DNA of 64,000 nucleotides. It comes from Candidatus Mikella endobia. Its GTDB lineage: Bacteria; Pseudomonadota; Gammaproteobacteria; Enterobacterales; Enterobacteriaceae. The position numbers and the translations under genes were made by a program. How positions within the stretch are numbered: position 1 is the stretch's first letter; every line of letters starts with the position of its first letter. The stretch is taken from positions 124,001-188,000 of the forward strand of contig NZ_LN999831.1 in assembly GCF_900048045.1 (NCBI RefSeq), written 5' to 3'. Positions 10,526 through 21,867 of the stretch are shown piece after piece. Under the pieces are notes generated by a model. That model saw nothing but the letters and a program-made list of their open reading frames with translations. It was not told the DNA's origin and searched no databases.

Positions 10526-11331
10526 TGGAACGATATACAAAATTATTTAATGAATTAATTATTCGTAAGGAAGGTGCTTTTGTTCCATTTGTGATATTAG
10601 GAGATCCTAATCCTATAATTTCTTTACAAATAATTGATACACTAATTAATGCTGGAGCTGATGCTCTTGAATTAGGTATTCCTTTTTCTGATCCTCTGGC
10701 AGATGGACCTACGATTCAAAAAGCTAATTTACGTGCATTTAATTCAGGAGTTACAATTAATTATTGTTTTGAAATGTTAGCTACTATTCGTAAAAAATAT
10801 ACATGGATACCTATTGGGTTATTAACCTATGCTAATTTAGTATTTAATCATGGATTAGATATTTTTTATTCTCTTTGTGCTAAAGTAGGTATTGACTCGG
10901 TACTGATAGCAGATGTACCTTTATTAGAAAGTTTTTTATTTAGAAACTATGCTCTTCAACATAAGATATCTCCTATTTTTATTTGTCCACCTAATGCTGA
11001 TAATAAACTTTTAAAAAATATATCTTTATATAGTAGAGCATATATTTATTTAATTTCACGTTCTGGTGTTACTGGAAGTGAAAAAAGAGCTAATATACCA
11101 TTAATTAAATTAATTAATACGTTACAAACATATAATGCAGCACCTATATTACAGGGTTTCGGAATTTCTGAACCAATACAAGTACGTACTTCATTACAAT
11201 CTGGAATAACAGGTGTTATAGTTGGATCAGCAATAATTAATATTCTTGAAAAAAATTTAGAGAATATTCCTTTTATGTTGAAAACATTATTTAAATATGT
11301 TTTTGAAATGAAAGCTGCAACTTTTTTATGA
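10525..11331 (+). CDS. trpA: Tryptophan synthase alpha chain
   Basis: TrpA cleaves indole-3-glycerol phosphate and channels indole to TrpB. The 268-residue TIM barrel has the catalytic residues in '[19 protein letters not shown]' (the glutamate near 49 and the aspartate near 60). It also has 'GVTGSE' and '[10 protein letters not shown]' for phosphate binding. It is the last gene of the operon. Downstream is about 400 bases of A/T DNA with no clear terminator. In E. coli about ten genes separate trpA from cls; none of them remain. Confidence 0.96.
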   Translation: MERYTKLFNELIIRKEGAFVPFVILGDPNPIISLQIIDTLINAGADALELGIPFSDPLADGPTIQKANLRAFNSGVTINYCFEMLATIRKKYTWIPIGLLTYANLVFNHGLDIFYSLCAKVGIDSVLIADVPLLESFLFRNYALQHKISPIFICPPNADNKLLKNISLYSRAYIYLISRSGVTGSEKRANIPLIKLINTLQTYNAAPILQGFGISEPIQVRTSLQSGITGVIVGSAIINILEKNLENIPFMLKTLFKYVFEMKAATFL

Positions 11332-11739
11332 AATAAATATTTATTAATATTTTATATTATATTGATTAACAATATTTAATAAAGCTTTTTATTTTTATTT
11401 AATTTATAAAAAATAAATTAAATTATATATTAATAATAAATAGTATTTTAACTATTAGTAATATAATTATTACTATAAATTCATACTATATATAATAATT
11501 ATTAATTAATAAATTTTTATATATCTTTAATCTTTTTTATTCAAGTAAAAATTTACAATGTAAATTATATATATATAATTATATTTTATATATATATTAA
11601 ACATTTAAATAAATTTAATTGAATATTTTTCTTAAAAAAGAAATTTTATGTTCAAATAATAATATTTATATTAATAAAAATTAATATTTTACGTTAAAAA
11701 GTATCAAATTATATATATAATTCAAGGAATTTATTACCT
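11332..11739. other. AT-rich intergenic region trpA-cls
   Basis: This 408-base stretch is almost entirely A and T, with short TA repeats around 11567-11600. I see no ORF, RNA gene or convincing promoter. In E. coli this junction holds yciGFE, ompW, yciCBA, tonB, yciI and kch, so the stretch is probably what remains after their loss. Confidence 0.55.
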
Positions 11740-13209
11740 ATGATTTTTATCATTACGCTTTGTATAATAATAAATTGGCTATCAATATTATGTTATTGGT
11801 TGTTAATTGCAGGCGTAACTTTACGGGTAATAATGAAACGTCGTGCAGTACCTGCTGCTATGTCTTGGTTATTAGTAATTTATATATTACCAATATTTGG
11901 TATTATAATATATTTATTATTCGGTGAATTTAATTTAGATAAAAATCGTAAACAACGTAGTAAAGCTATATGGCAATCTACTACTAAATGGATTGAAAAT
12001 CTTAAAACATATCAATGTATTTTTGCTAGTCAAAATAGTGAATTAGCTAAATCTTTATTTAAATTATGTGAACATAGACAAGGTTTTAAGGGTATTAAAG
12101 TTAATAACATACAATTATTAACTAATACAGATGATGCATTTAAAATGCTAATTAATGATATTTATCAAGCAAAAAATAATATTGAAATAATTTTTTATAT
12201 TTGGCAATCTGGGGGGTTAGTAGATAAAGTAACAGAAGCATTAATTATTGCAGCACGGCGTGGAGTATCTTGTAGGTTAATACTAGATTCTGCCGGAAGT
12301 ATGAATTTTTTTCATAGTTCTTATCCATCAATAATGCGTGCTGCTGGAATTAATATAGTAGAAGCATTAAATGTAAATATTTTACATATATTTATACGTC
12401 GTATGGATTTACGACAACATCGTAAAATGATATTAATTGATAACTATATTGCATATACTGGAAGTATGAATATGGTAGATCCACATTTTTTTAAAAAAAA
12501 TGTAGGTATTGGTCAATGGATAGATATTATGACACGTATGGAAGGACCTATAGCTACTGCTATGGGTATGATTTTTTCATGTGATTGGGAAATAGAAACT
12601 GGGGAACATATTTTACCACCTCCCCAAGATGTAAATCTTATACCATTTTCAACAAATTCAAAATATATTATTCAAATAATAGCTTCAGGTCCTGGTTTTC
12701 CTGAAGGATTTATCCATCAAGCATTGCTGATATCTATTTATGCAGCACGTAAAAAAATATTTATTACTACACCTTATTTAGTTCCCAGTGATGATTTACT
12801 TTATGCTCTTTGTACTGCAGCACAAAGAGGAGTAAAAGTGTATATTATAATTCCTCGTAATAATGATTCATTATTAGTAACTTGGGCTAGTAGAGCTTTT
12901 TTTACAGAACTTCTTGAAGCTGGTGTGCAAATATATCAATTCGAAAATGGTTTATTACATACAAAAAGTGTTTTAATAGATGAACAATTAAGTTTGATAG
13001 GTACAGTAAATTTAGATATGCGTAGTTTATGGTTAAATTTTGAAATAACATTAGTTATTGATGATATTAATTTTAGTAATGCTCTTTCAAAAATACAAAA
13101 TAATTATCTTACACATTCAAGTATTATAGAGGCTAAAATATGGTCACAACGACCATATTGGCAACGTATTATTGAAAAATTATTTTATTTACTTAGTCCA
13201 TTATTATAA
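11740..13209 (+). CDS. clsA: Cardiolipin synthase A
   Basis: ClsA is a membrane enzyme of the phospholipase D superfamily that joins two phosphatidylglycerols to make cardiolipin. Two hydrophobic helices lie at residues about 1-65. Both HKD motifs are intact: '[18 protein letters not shown]' near 228 and '[18 protein letters not shown]' near 406. At 489 residues it is full length (486 in E. coli). An AAGGAA lies upstream of the ATG. Its place between trp and hns is the eroded E. coli order. Confidence 0.95.
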   Translation: MIFIITLCIIINWLSILCYWLLIAGVTLRVIMKRRAVPAAMSWLLVIYILPIFGIIIYLLFGEFNLDKNRKQRSKAIWQSTTKWIENLKTYQCIFASQNSELAKSLFKLCEHRQGFKGIKVNNIQLLTNTDDAFKMLINDIYQAKNNIEIIFYIWQSGGLVDKVTEALIIAARRGVSCRLILDSAGSMNFFHSSYPSIMRAAGINIVEALNVNILHIFIRRMDLRQHRKMILIDNYIAYTGSMNMVDPHFFKKNVGIGQWIDIMTRMEGPIATAMGMIFSCDWEIETGEHILPPPQDVNLIPFSTNSKYIIQIIASGPGFPEGFIHQALLISIYAARKKIFITTPYLVPSDDLLYALCTAAQRGVKVYIIIPRNNDSLLVTWASRAFFTELLEAGVQIYQFENGLLHTKSVLIDEQLSLIGTVNLDMRSLWLNFEITLVIDDINFSNALSKIQNNYLTHSSIIEAKIWSQRPYWQRIIEKLFYLLSPLL

Positions 13210-13414
13210 TAATTATATATATAAAATATATCTTTTATATTTAATTTAAAATTTTTAAAAAATTATTATAATTTATATTATATCTTATATTTTAAGATGA
13301 GATAAATTTCTTATATTTAATTTTACATTAATTATTAATTTAGTATTGCAGAAAAAAAATTAGCGTTTTACTATTAATGTAATTAATATTATAAATTTAA
13401 TTGAGATTAAGTTA

Positions 13415-13834
13415 ATGAGTGAAGCACTTAAAATTCTTAATAATATACGTACTTTACGAGCACAAACTAAAGAATGTACTTTAGAAACTTTAGAAGAAAT
13501 GTTAGAAAAATTAGAAGTTATTATAAATGAAAGACGTGAAGAAAATAGTCAAGCTCAAGTTGAAATTAAAGAACGTACACGTAAGTTACAACAATATCGT
13601 GAAATGTTAATTGCTGATGGTATTGATCCAAATGAATTATTATTTACTACAAATTCTTCTAAAATTATAGGAAAAATTAAACGTATTGCTCGTCCCGCAA
13701 AATATCAATATATTGATAAAAATGGTAATTTAAAAACTTGGACCGGACAAGGTCGCACTCCATCAGTTATTAAAAATGCTATTAATAATAAAGATAAAAT
13801 ATTAGATGATTTTTTATTATTAAAAAATATATAA
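13415..13834 (+). CDS. hns: Nucleoid protein H-NS
   Basis: H-NS binds curved AT-rich DNA, bridges it and silences transcription. The N-terminal oligomerisation domain (residues 1 to about 83) is nearly identical to E. coli ('[18 protein letters not shown]', '[19 protein letters not shown]'). The C-terminal DNA-binding domain keeps the AT-hook-like '[10 protein letters not shown]' after 'KTWT'. At 139 residues it is full length, while the linker (about 84-92) is diverged. Keeping H-NS intact in a genome this AT-rich is notable, as most of the chromosome would be potential target. Confidence 0.96.
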   Translation: MSEALKILNNIRTLRAQTKECTLETLEEMLEKLEVIINERREENSQAQVEIKERTRKLQQYREMLIADGIDPNELLFTTNSSKIIGKIKRIARPAKYQYIDKNGNLKTWTGQGRTPSVIKNAINNKDKILDDFLLLKNI

Positions 13835-13994
13835 AATATTTTAAATAAAAATATTTTTTCTTAAATAAATAAAAAATTAACTATTAATAATTAATATTAT
13901 TTTTAATAATTAAAAATAATTTTTATGAATTCAAAATATAAATTAATATTTATAATAAGAAATATTAATAGATAAAAATATAACTTTTATACAA

Positions 13995-14798
13995 ATGAAA
14001 TTTGTTTCTTTTAATATAAATGGACTACGTGCTAGAATACATCAACTTAAAGAAATTATTAATACATTAAACCCAGATGTAATAGGATTACAAGAAACAA
14101 AAGTTCATGATAATATGTTTCCTTTTAAAGAAATATTAAGTTATGGTTATAATGTTTATTATTATGGACAAAAAATTCATTATGGAGTAGCATTACTTAG
14201 CCGTAAAAAACCTTTTAATATTCGTCGGGGATTTTGTACTGATAATAATAAATCTCCCCGAAGAATTATTATGGCTGATTTTATTACATCTAAAGGTATA
14301 TTAACTGTTATAAATGGATATTTTCCTAATGGAGAAAATAGAAATTCAAAAAAATTTTTAGAAAAAAAATATTTTTTTCGTAATTTACAATTATATATAG
14401 AACAAAATTATAATTATAAATCTTTACTTCTTATTATGGGAGATATAAATATTAGTTTTACTGATTTAGATATTGGTATTGATAAAAAAAGTTATATTAA
14501 ATGGTTTAATACAGGAAAATGTTCATTTCTTTCTGAAGAAAGAACTTGGATGCAACGATTATTAGATTGGGGAATGATAGATACTTATCGTAAAATAAAT
14601 CCTACTAATAATAAATATTATTCTTGGTTTGATTATCGTTCACATGCATTTTCTAAAAACTTAGGACTTCGCATTGATGTTTTACTAGCTTCATTAAAAT
14701 TGGCAACAATGATTAAAAATACAGGAATAGATTATAATATTCGTGCTATGAATCATCCTTCAGATCATGCACCTGTTTGGACAGATTTTGATATTTAG
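13995..14798 (+). CDS. xthA: Exonuclease III
   Basis: XthA is the main AP endonuclease of base-excision repair and a 3'-5' exonuclease. The 267-residue protein matches E. coli (268). Catalytic Glu34 is in 'GLQETKVHD', the Asp-Asn pair in 'MGDINISFTDLDIG', and the catalytic aspartate-histidine motif in 'NHPSDHAPVW' at the end. 'WFDYRSHAF' is another family segment. It stands between hns and dsbB with short A/T spacers. No operon partner is evident. Confidence 0.95.
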   Translation: MKFVSFNINGLRARIHQLKEIINTLNPDVIGLQETKVHDNMFPFKEILSYGYNVYYYGQKIHYGVALLSRKKPFNIRRGFCTDNNKSPRRIIMADFITSKGILTVINGYFPNGENRNSKKFLEKKYFFRNLQLYIEQNYNYKSLLLIMGDINISFTDLDIGIDKKSYIKWFNTGKCSFLSEERTWMQRLLDWGMIDTYRKINPTNNKYYSWFDYRSHAFSKNLGLRIDVLLASLKLATMIKNTGIDYNIRAMNHPSDHAPVWTDFDI

Positions 14799-14884
14799 AA
14801 ATAAATTAATTATTTATTTTATAAAAATTATAAATTTTAAAAATTATCTAGATAATAGATATTAATATTAATTAAATAAAGTAT

Positions 14885-15415
14885 ATGATACATATAATAT
14901 ATCATTATTTTCAACGTAGAATAAGTTGGTTAGTATTAGCAATAATTACTTTAATCTTAGAAAGTATTGCACTATATATGCAATATATAATATTATTAAA
15001 ACCATGTTTATTATGTATATATCAACGTTATACTTTATATGGATTATTAATTGCAAGTTTTATTGGTATCATTGCACCAAAAAATATAATGTTACGTTTG
15101 TCTAGCTTAATAATTTGGATTTATAGTTCTGTGCAAGGTTTATTTTTTGCCATAAAACATACTAATATGCAACTTAGTACCTCTAAAATTATTAATTGTG
15201 AATCTTTTACAAAGTATTCAAATTGGATACCATTAAATAAATTATTATCATCAATAATTACTATTAATAATAGTAATTATTGTAATATTCAACAATGGTA
15301 TTTTGTTTCATTGAAATTGCCACCAATAATGATTATTATTTTTAGTTTTTATTTAATAATCGCTATTCTAATTTTAGGTATAGAATGTATTTCTTATTAT
15401 AAAAAGAATTTTTAA
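14885..15415 (+). CDS. dsbB: Disulfide bond formation protein DsbB
   Basis: DsbB is the inner-membrane protein that reoxidises periplasmic DsbA and passes electrons to quinone. The 176-residue protein shows four hydrophobic segments. The first periplasmic cysteine pair is in 'LKPCLLCIYQRYTL' (CxxC). The second pair is the cysteines of 'INCESF' and 'NYCNIQQW' in the large periplasmic loop, as in E. coli. Its presence predicts a DsbA elsewhere and some disulfide-bonded envelope proteins. It also couples to the cytochrome bd oxidase encoded further along. Confidence 0.94.
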   Translation: MIHIIYHYFQRRISWLVLAIITLILESIALYMQYIILLKPCLLCIYQRYTLYGLLIASFIGIIAPKNIMLRLSSLIIWIYSSVQGLFFAIKHTNMQLSTSKIINCESFTKYSNWIPLNKLLSSIITINNSNYCNIQQWYFVSLKLPPIMIIIFSFYLIIAILILGIECISYYKKNF

Positions 15416-15510
15416 TAATTAAGAATGAGATATATCAAATATAATTATAAACTATATGTAAAAATTAATTTTATAAAAATTCTTTAAAGAAATTATTATT
15501 GAATATAAAT

Positions 15511-16200
15511 TTATTTTTTCCATGATATATATTGTAAATAATGAGGTTTAATTAATGTTATTGGCTTAAAGTTACCAACTTTATAGTAATTAAGTGCTAA
15601 TGGTAATATATCCTGTGCATTAGGTAATAAAATTTTTCCATTTATAAAATGTAAATTTTTATTTTTAATAGAATTTAACTTAATAAGTTTCCATCCTGTA
15701 CCAGCAATAGCCCAACATCCTTGAAAATTATTTAGATGAGTTTTAAATTTTAAAATTTCTGTAAATTTTTCCAATTTATTTCCCATCCAAATACCTGATT
15801 CTTTACGTTGATAAGGTGCCCAATATACTTTTTGCATATGTACATTGATAGCTGTTAATATATTACTAATATTAGTATGGCGCCAAGCTCCTTCAGCTAG
15901 AATTTCTAAAGAAGAAACTCCAATAATTGGTAAATTTGCTCCTAAAGCTAATCCTTGTATAATACCAATACTAATACGTATACCTGTAAAATTACCTGGT
16001 CCATAATTAAATGCTAAAGCATTAATATTTTTTAATGTAATACCTGCTTTAGATAATAATTTATCTATCATAGGTAGAATATGTTGTGTATGTTTTTTAG
16101 GTGCTATAATAAAATTATTAAATATAATATTTTTATTAAGCATTAAAGCAACAGAACACGCTTCAGTAGTAGTATCAATAGCTAAAATTCTAATAGACAT
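15511..16200 (-). CDS. tsaB: tRNA N6-threonylcarbamoyladenosine protein TsaB
   Basis: TsaB is the ASKHA-fold partner of TsaD in the TsaBDE complex, which puts threonylcarbamoyl on A37 of ANN-decoding tRNAs. The 229-residue length matches E. coli (231). It begins 'MSIRILAIDTTTEACSVAL' and contains 'FNYGPGNFTGIRIS', both hallmarks. TsaD is encoded at 20851-21867 in this window. The gene is transcribed alone on the minus strand, with A/T DNA on both sides. Confidence 0.93.
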   Translation of the reverse strand: MSIRILAIDTTTEACSVALMLNKNIIFNNFIIAPKKHTQHILPMIDKLLSKAGITLKNINALAFNYGPGNFTGIRISIGIIQGLALGANLPIIGVSSLEILAEGAWRHTNISNILTAINVHMQKVYWAPYQRKESGIWMGNKLEKFTEILKFKTHLNNFQGCWAIAGTGWKLIKLNSIKNKNLHFINGKILLPNAQDILPLALNYYKVGNFKPITLIKPHYLQYISWKK

Positions 16201-16567
16201 AATTAATAATTATTAATAAATAATAATATTATTATTATAGTTATATTTTTATTAAAACAATAATATTTATATATATATTATAATAAATTAAATGAAATTC
16301 ATAATTTAAAATTAAAGATAATTCAATTTTTAATAAATTAAAATAAATAAATATTTTATATAAATAATAATATTAATTATAAATTAATATTTATTAAAAT
16401 AATTAAACTTTCTCTATTTACTTTTATAAATAGAAATAATTTTCTAATTTAAATATTTAATCAATTCATTTTTATAAATATTTTTTAAATAATTAATTAA
16501 TTTTATTTTAATATATGATTAGTAGAATTGTTTATTGATAATTTTATTGTAATTATATAAAATATTT
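16201..16567. other. AT-rich intergenic region pcnB-tsaB
   Basis: These 367 bases lie downstream of pcnB and upstream of tsaB, both on the minus strand. Composition is almost only A and T. I see no ORF, tRNA, hairpin with a T run, or strong promoter. Confidence 0.55.
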
Positions 16568-17791
16568 TTATAACTTACTAAGTTGTTGAACTTCAATATT
16601 ATTTGCTACTTTAGCACGTAAATTTAAAAAATCATAATCAATATAAAATTTTGGATGTTCTATTAAATTAGAATTGTTTTTACTTGAATAGTAATTCATA
16701 CTTAATTGAAGTTTCCATATTTCTTTGATGTAAAAAATTATTTTTTTTGGAATTGCTAAAGTATGACATTGTTTATTAATAATATTATTTATTGATAGAA
16801 AAAAAGCATTAGAATAAGATATTTTTTTTTCAAAAATTAATTTTTTTGTATCTTCTAACAAAGGATACCATAGTATAGCTGCAAATAAAAAAGCAGGATT
16901 AACTTTTATATTTTTCTGTAATTGTTGATCAATATGACATAATTCTTTATTTATTATTAATTCAATATAACTTTCATTAGAATTAGTAATATGATTCCTT
17001 ATTAAAGGAAAAATTAATTGAAATATTTTGTATTTTCGTAATAATTTGTAAGTAGCTTTACCATATCCTCCATATAGAAGTTTAAGTGTTTCTTCAAATA
17101 AACGTGTTGGAGCGACGTTATTTAATAAGATAGATAATCTGAAAATAGGTTCTTCAGTTTCATAGCTAATAGTCATATTTAACTTAGCAGCAAAACGTAT
17201 AGCACGTAGCATTCTTACAGGATCTTCTCGATAACGAGTTTCTGGATCTCCAATCAAACGAATAGTACCTTGTTGTAAATCTTTTATTCCTTCTGTATAA
17301 TCACGTAATGAAAAATCAACTATATTATAATATATACTATTAATCGAAAAATCTCGACGTTGTGCATCTTCTTCAATAGACCCAAAGATATTATCTTGTA
17401 AAAGCATACCATGCTTGCTAATAATAGAAGTATCTTTTATGTTTTTGTTTGATTCAAATGTGAAATTATTACCTCTAAATGTTGCAACTTCAATAATTTC
17501 TGAAAAAAAAATAATCCTAGCTAGACGAAACCGTCGACCCACTAATATACAATTACGAAATAGTTTTCGCATTTTTTCTGGTGTTGCATTAGTTGTTATA
17601 TCAAAGTCTTTAGGTTGTTTACCCAATAACATATCACGAATGCTACCGCCAACTAAATAAGCTTCATATCCTGCTTTTTTTAAACTATAAAGTACTTTTA
17701 AAGTATTGTTACTAATTTTTTTGCGAGAAATAGAATGTTTAGTACGTGGAATAATTTTTAATTGATAGTAATTTTTTAGTGTATTTTCCAT
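16568..17791 (-). CDS. pcnB: Poly(A) polymerase I, C-terminally shortened
   Basis: PcnB adds A tails to RNA 3' ends and thereby promotes decay. It belongs to the class II nucleotidyltransferases. The head motif 'YLVGGSIRDMLLGKQPKDFD' holds the catalytic aspartates, followed by 'RRDFSINSIYYN' and 'GDPETRYREDPVRMLRAIRF'. The 407-residue product stops shortly after 'YDFLNLRAKV', so the arginine-rich tail of the E. coli enzyme (465 residues) is missing. It is separate from Cca, encoded at 19281. dksA lies upstream on the same strand, as in enterics. Confidence 0.93.
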   Translation of the reverse strand: MENTLKNYYQLKIIPRTKHSISRKKISNNTLKVLYSLKKAGYEAYLVGGSIRDMLLGKQPKDFDITTNATPEKMRKLFRNCILVGRRFRLARIIFFSEIIEVATFRGNNFTFESNKNIKDTSIISKHGMLLQDNIFGSIEEDAQRRDFSINSIYYNIVDFSLRDYTEGIKDLQQGTIRLIGDPETRYREDPVRMLRAIRFAAKLNMTISYETEEPIFRLSILLNNVAPTRLFEETLKLLYGGYGKATYKLLRKYKIFQLIFPLIRNHITNSNESYIELIINKELCHIDQQLQKNIKVNPAFLFAAILWYPLLEDTKKLIFEKKISYSNAFFLSINNIINKQCHTLAIPKKIIFYIKEIWKLQLSMNYYSSKNNSNLIEHPKFYIDYDFLNLRAKVANNIEVQQLSKL

Positions 17792-17973
17792 TATGTCATA
17801 ATTAAATTATTTATAAAATAAAAAACTATAAATTATAAAATATAAATATGTTTCTAATTATTTTAGTTTAAAAAATTTATAATTATAAATTTTAAATAAT
17901 ATTTACTTAAATAAATATTGAATAAATTTTAATTAGTTAATTATTAATTTTTATAAAGTTATGTAATAAATAC

Positions 17974-18426
17974 TTACATAGCTATCTGTTTTTTACGAAT
18001 TTCATCCATAGTTTTACAGTCAATACATAAATTAGCTGTAGGACGTGCTTCTAAACGTCGAATACCAATTTCTACTCCACATAAATCACAAAAACCAAAA
18101 CTATTATCTTCTATTTTTTTAAGTGTTTTTTCAATTTTTGTAATAAGTTTATGTTCTCGATCACGATGACGTAGTTGAAAATTAAATTCTTCTTCTTGTA
18201 CAGCACGATCTATTGGATCAGGATAATTAGTAGCTTCATCCTGTTGCATATTGGAAACAGTACGACCTATTTCCATTCTAAGTTGATGACGCCAGGATTC
18301 AAGAATACGTTTAAAATGAATAAGTTGTGTTTTATTCATATATTTTTCACCAAATTTTGGTTGATATGCTTCAACTCCAGCATTATTAAGAATACTTAAA
18401 AAAGATTTTTTGTTATTTTCTGGCAT
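17974..18426 (-). CDS. dksA: RNA polymerase-binding transcription factor DksA
   Basis: DksA inserts its coiled coil into the RNA polymerase secondary channel and works with ppGpp on rRNA and amino-acid promoters. The 150-residue protein (151 in E. coli) has the coiled coil with the tip sequence '[15 protein letters not shown]', containing the essential DxxDxA-type residues. It also has a four-cysteine zinc finger '[17 protein letters not shown]...CIDC'. A strong AGGAG ribosome-binding site precedes the ATG. It implies that stringent-type control may persist. Confidence 0.96.
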   Translation of the reverse strand: MPENNKKSFLSILNNAGVEAYQPKFGEKYMNKTQLIHFKRILESWRHQLRMEIGRTVSNMQQDEATNYPDPIDRAVQEEEFNFQLRHRDREHKLITKIEKTLKKIEDNSFGFCDLCGVEIGIRRLEARPTANLCIDCKTMDEIRKKQIAM

Positions 18427-18834
18427 TTTATTCTCCTTTATAAAAGATACAAATCTACACTAATTAATGCTATTAATAATATTTAATAAATTATAGATAA
18501 TTTTAATTTTATAATTAAATTTAAATATATTATTTAATATAATTATTATTTTTATTAAAAATTTTTTAATATTAATTATAAAATAATTTTAAATAATAAT
18601 ATTGAGATTAAATCAATTAATTTATTCTACTAATTTTATATTTATTATTTTAAAATGATTAATAATGATTGAATATATATTTATATTCTACTGTGAATAT
18701 TAATTCAATATAAATATAATATGTTAATAACTAATATATTATATGTAACTTTAAAATTCTTAGATAGTTAAAAACTATTTAATAAAACTAATCACCCAAA
18801 TTAAATTTTAGATAAATAATATGAGAATATAATT
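18427..18834. other. AT-rich intergenic region dksA-erpA
   Basis: A 408-base divergent spacer. In E. coli the matching interval holds sfsA, thpR, hrpB, mrcB, the fhu genes, hemL and clcA, none of which is visible here. I see no remnant coding signal, only A/T-rich sequence that must hold the dksA and erpA promoters. Confidence 0.55.
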
Positions 18835-19179
18835 ATGAGTAATAAAGAAATATTTCCATTACAATTTAATGATTCAGCAGTAAATCAAGTTAAAAAGATT
18901 ATCGCTAATGAAAATAATCCTCATCTAAAATTAAGAGTATATATTATAGGAGGTGGTTGTAATGGTTTCCAATATGGTTTTACTCTTGATGAAAAAATAA
19001 ATAAAAAAGATATAGTTATTAAAAAACAAGGTGTCTCTTTGCTTATTGACAATATAAGCCTATTATATCTTGCAGGTAGTTCAGTAGATTATAGCGAAAG
19101 TATAGAAGGATCTAGTTTTAGAATTATTAATCTTAAAACTAAAAATACATGCAGTTGTGGATTATCATTTAATATTTGA
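18835..19179 (+). CDS. erpA: Iron-sulfur cluster insertion protein ErpA
   Basis: ErpA is an A-type carrier that delivers Fe-S clusters to apoproteins. The 114-residue length is exact for the family. The three ligand cysteines are present: one in 'GGGCNGFQYGF' near residue 43 and two in 'CSCGLSF' near the end. Fe-S proteins in the window that could depend on such carriers include LeuC. It is followed after about 100 bases by cca. Confidence 0.95.
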   Translation: MSNKEIFPLQFNDSAVNQVKKIIANENNPHLKLRVYIIGGGCNGFQYGFTLDEKINKKDIVIKKQGVSLLIDNISLLYLAGSSVDYSESIEGSSFRIINLKTKNTCSCGLSFNI

Positions 19180-19280
19180 AAGAAATATATTTCTCATATA
19201 GAAAATTAATTTTTTAAAAATTATTTCTAAATTTAGAAAATTTTTATAAAAAATAAAACTGATGTTACTAGGAGATAAAT

Positions 19281-20522
19281 TTGAAAAAATATCTAGTTGG
19301 TGGAGCTGTACGTGACAGTATATTAAAAATTCCAGTAACAGAAAGGGATTGGGTTGTAGTTGGTACAACACCCCAAGAAATGATAGCACAAGGTTATAAA
19401 CAAGTAGGTAAAGACTTTCCAGTTTTTTTACATCCTAATAGCCACGAAGAATATGCATTAGCTCGTACAGAGCGTAAATCAGGAGGTCAAGGACATAAAA
19501 GTTTTATCTGTTATTCTTCTCCAGAAGTTACATTAGAGGAAGATTTACGTCGTCGTGACCTGACTATTAATGCTATTGCTCGCGATGAGGATGGGAATTT
19601 AATTGATCCTTATCAAGGATATAAAGATATTTGTCAACGATGTTTACGTCATGTTTCTGATGCTTTTATTGAAGATCCTTTACGAGTATTGCGGGTTACT
19701 CGTTTTGCTGCAAGTTTAGCACATTTAAATTTTCGTATTGCTCCTGAAACATTATTGCTTATGCAGCATATGACTGATAAACTATTATTATTAACTCCTG
19801 AGCGGGTATGGAAAGAAACTTATAGAGCTCTATCTACTCGTAATCCTCAAGTTTATTTTAAAATATTGCGTGAATGTGGTGCCTTAAAAATATTATTTCC
19901 AGAAATAGATGCTTTATTTGGAATTCCATCAATAGAAAAATGGCATCCAGAGATAGATACAGGAATTCATACTTTAATGACTGTTTCTATGGCAGCAAAA
20001 TTATCTAATGATATAGCAGTACGTTTCTCCATGCTTTGTCACGATATTGGCAAAGCCATTACTCCTCGAGAACAATGGCCTTATCATCATGAACATGGTT
20101 TCATAGGTAGTAAGTTAGTAGAAGAACTATGTCAACGTTTAAAAGTACCAAAATTATTACGTAATTTAGCAAAAATTATAACTCAATATAATGAGTTACT
20201 CTACAACGCTTATATTTTAACACCCAAAAAATTAATAAAATTATTTAATGCTATTAATGTTTGGCGTAAATCAGAACGTTTAGAACAAATTATTATTGCT
20301 AATGAAGCAAATTTTCGGGGTCATATTGGATTTGAAAATAATACTTATCCTCAAAGAGACTTCTTACGTGAAGCGTTACGTGTAGCATCTTCGGTAACTG
20401 CACATGATATCATTAAGAAAGGATTTATTGGGGTACAAATTAGTAATGAATTAAATAAGCAACGTCGGTTAGCACTATTAAAATGGAAAAAAAATATTAA
20501 TATTCATCTTATAGATAGATAA
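19281..20522 (+). CDS. cca: CCA-adding tRNA nucleotidyltransferase
   Basis: Cca builds or repairs the 3' CCA end of tRNAs. The start is a TTG at 19281, chosen because AGGAG lies six bases upstream and translation gives '[20 protein letters not shown]', matching E. coli. Catalytic aspartates are in 'ERDWVVVG', with '[15 protein letters not shown]' and '[14 protein letters not shown]' following. The C-terminal HD domain is visible as '[12 protein letters not shown]'. At 413 residues it is full length. None of the nine tRNA genes in this window encodes CCA, so the enzyme should be essential. Confidence 0.96.
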   Translation: MKKYLVGGAVRDSILKIPVTERDWVVVGTTPQEMIAQGYKQVGKDFPVFLHPNSHEEYALARTERKSGGQGHKSFICYSSPEVTLEEDLRRRDLTINAIARDEDGNLIDPYQGYKDICQRCLRHVSDAFIEDPLRVLRVTRFAASLAHLNFRIAPETLLLMQHMTDKLLLLTPERVWKETYRALSTRNPQVYFKILRECGALKILFPEIDALFGIPSIEKWHPEIDTGIHTLMTVSMAAKLSNDIAVRFSMLCHDIGKAITPREQWPYHHEHGFIGSKLVEELCQRLKVPKLLRNLAKIITQYNELLYNAYILTPKKLIKLFNAINVWRKSERLEQIIIANEANFRGHIGFENNTYPQRDFLREALRVASSVTAHDIIKKGFIGVQISNELNKQRRLALLKWKKNINIHLIDR

Positions 20523-20850
20523 AAATTTTTTAAAAAGATATCTAATCTAAATAAATATTTAATCAATAAGGTATTGTTACCTAAACAATAATTATAAAAA
20601 ATAAATAATAATATAGATTATTTATTATATTATTTTAAATATAATTGTAAAAAATCATTTTATAATAATTAATATTTATTAATTATATCACTGTCACCAA
20701 TTTTTTAATTAAAAATATTTTAAATATTGTTATTTTATAATATATACATACATAACTAACAAATAACTATTAATACTATTTAAACTGTTTAATTTGAAAC
20801 ATTCATTTTAATGAATTATAATTTCTTAAAAGAATTTTTACCAAAGAATG
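20523..20850. other. AT-rich intergenic region cca-tsaD
   Basis: A 328-base spacer between convergent cca and tsaD. In E. coli bacA, folB and plsY lie here. I see no trace of them and no clear terminator hairpin. Confidence 0.55.
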
Positions 20851-21867
20851 TTAATCTAATATAGATAATTCTTCTAATGTCCAATGAGGACGAACTAATA
20901 TCGATAAATCTGATTTATTATCATTTTTAAATCGTATCATACCTGTATAAGCAATCATGGCGCCATTATCTGTGCATAATTCAGGACGAGCAAAAAATAT
21001 TTTTCCTCCTCGTTGTTGTAACATTTTATTTAAGTGATAACGTAGAGATTTATTAGCACTAACACCACCAGCTATCACTAACCTATTGAATCCAGTTAGA
21101 TCAAGAGCACGTCGGCATTTTATCATTAAAGTTTCCACAATTGCATCTTCAAATGCTCGTGCAATATCAGAACGTGTTTGTAAATCATTTTTATTAGTAA
21201 GAATTGTTTTTGCAACAAAAGTTTTGAGACCAGAGAAACTAAATTCAAGTCCAGGTTTATTAGTCATGGGACGGGGAAAAATATATCTACCAGGTACTCC
21301 TTTTTGTGCTAAGCGTGCTAACCTTGCCCCACCAGGATAATCTAATCCTAAAAGTTTAGCTATTTTATCGAATGCTTCACCTACAGCATCATCAAGAGAG
21401 TCTCCTATAATTTTATATCTTCCAATACTTGTTACCGAAATAAGTTGTGTATGACTACCAGAAATTAGCAAAGCAACAAAAGGAAATTTTGGGGGATTTA
21501 TTTCTAACATAGGAGTTAATAAATGTCCCTCCATATGGTGAACAGCAATAGCTGGGATTTGCAAAGAATAAGCAAGTGCACGACCAATAGTAGCCCCAAC
21601 CATTAATGCACCTACTAATCCAGGACCTGCAGTATAAGCTATACCGTTAAGATCAGATCCTTGCATATTAGCTTGTGTTAACGCTGCTTGAATTAACGGT
21701 AATGTTTTTAGAATATGATTTCTAGAAGCTAATTCTGGTACAACACCGCCATAATTTGCATGCAATTTTACTTGACTATAAAGTTTATTAACTAATAAAC
21801 CTAGTTTTTTATCGTAAATAGCTACACCAGTTTCATCACATGATGTTTCAATACCTAATATACGCAT
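20851..21867 (-). CDS. tsaD: tRNA N6-threonylcarbamoyltransferase TsaD
   Basis: TsaD transfers the threonylcarbamoyl group to A37 of ANN-decoding tRNAs, with TsaB and TsaE. I take the ATG at 21867, giving '[19 protein letters not shown]', the family N-terminus. An in-frame ATG twelve codons upstream has no homology. The metal-binding 'HHMEGH' is near residue 111, and '[13 protein letters not shown]' and '[11 protein letters not shown]' follow. The length of 338 residues is standard. It lies divergent from rpsU, the conserved enterobacterial arrangement. Confidence 0.95.
   Translation of the reverse strand: MRILGIETSCDETGVAIYDKKLGLLVNKLYSQVKLHANYGGVVPELASRNHILKTLPLIQAALTQANMQGSDLNGIAYTAGPGLVGALMVGATIGRALAYSLQIPAIAVHHMEGHLLTPMLEINPPKFPFVALLISGSHTQLISVTSIGRYKIIGDSLDDAVGEAFDKIAKLLGLDYPGGARLARLAQKGVPGRYIFPRPMTNKPGLEFSFSGLKTFVAKTILTNKNDLQTRSDIARAFEDAIVETLMIKCRRALDLTGFNRLVIAGGVSANKSLRYHLNKMLQQRGGKIFFARPELCTDNGAMIAYTGMIRFKNDNKSDLSILVRPHWTLEELSILD

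Noticed and set aside
11567-11600. TA-rich repeats as a repeat array or replication origin
   Set aside because: They are short, imperfect and typical of the general A/T spacer sequence. No DnaA boxes or regular units are visible.
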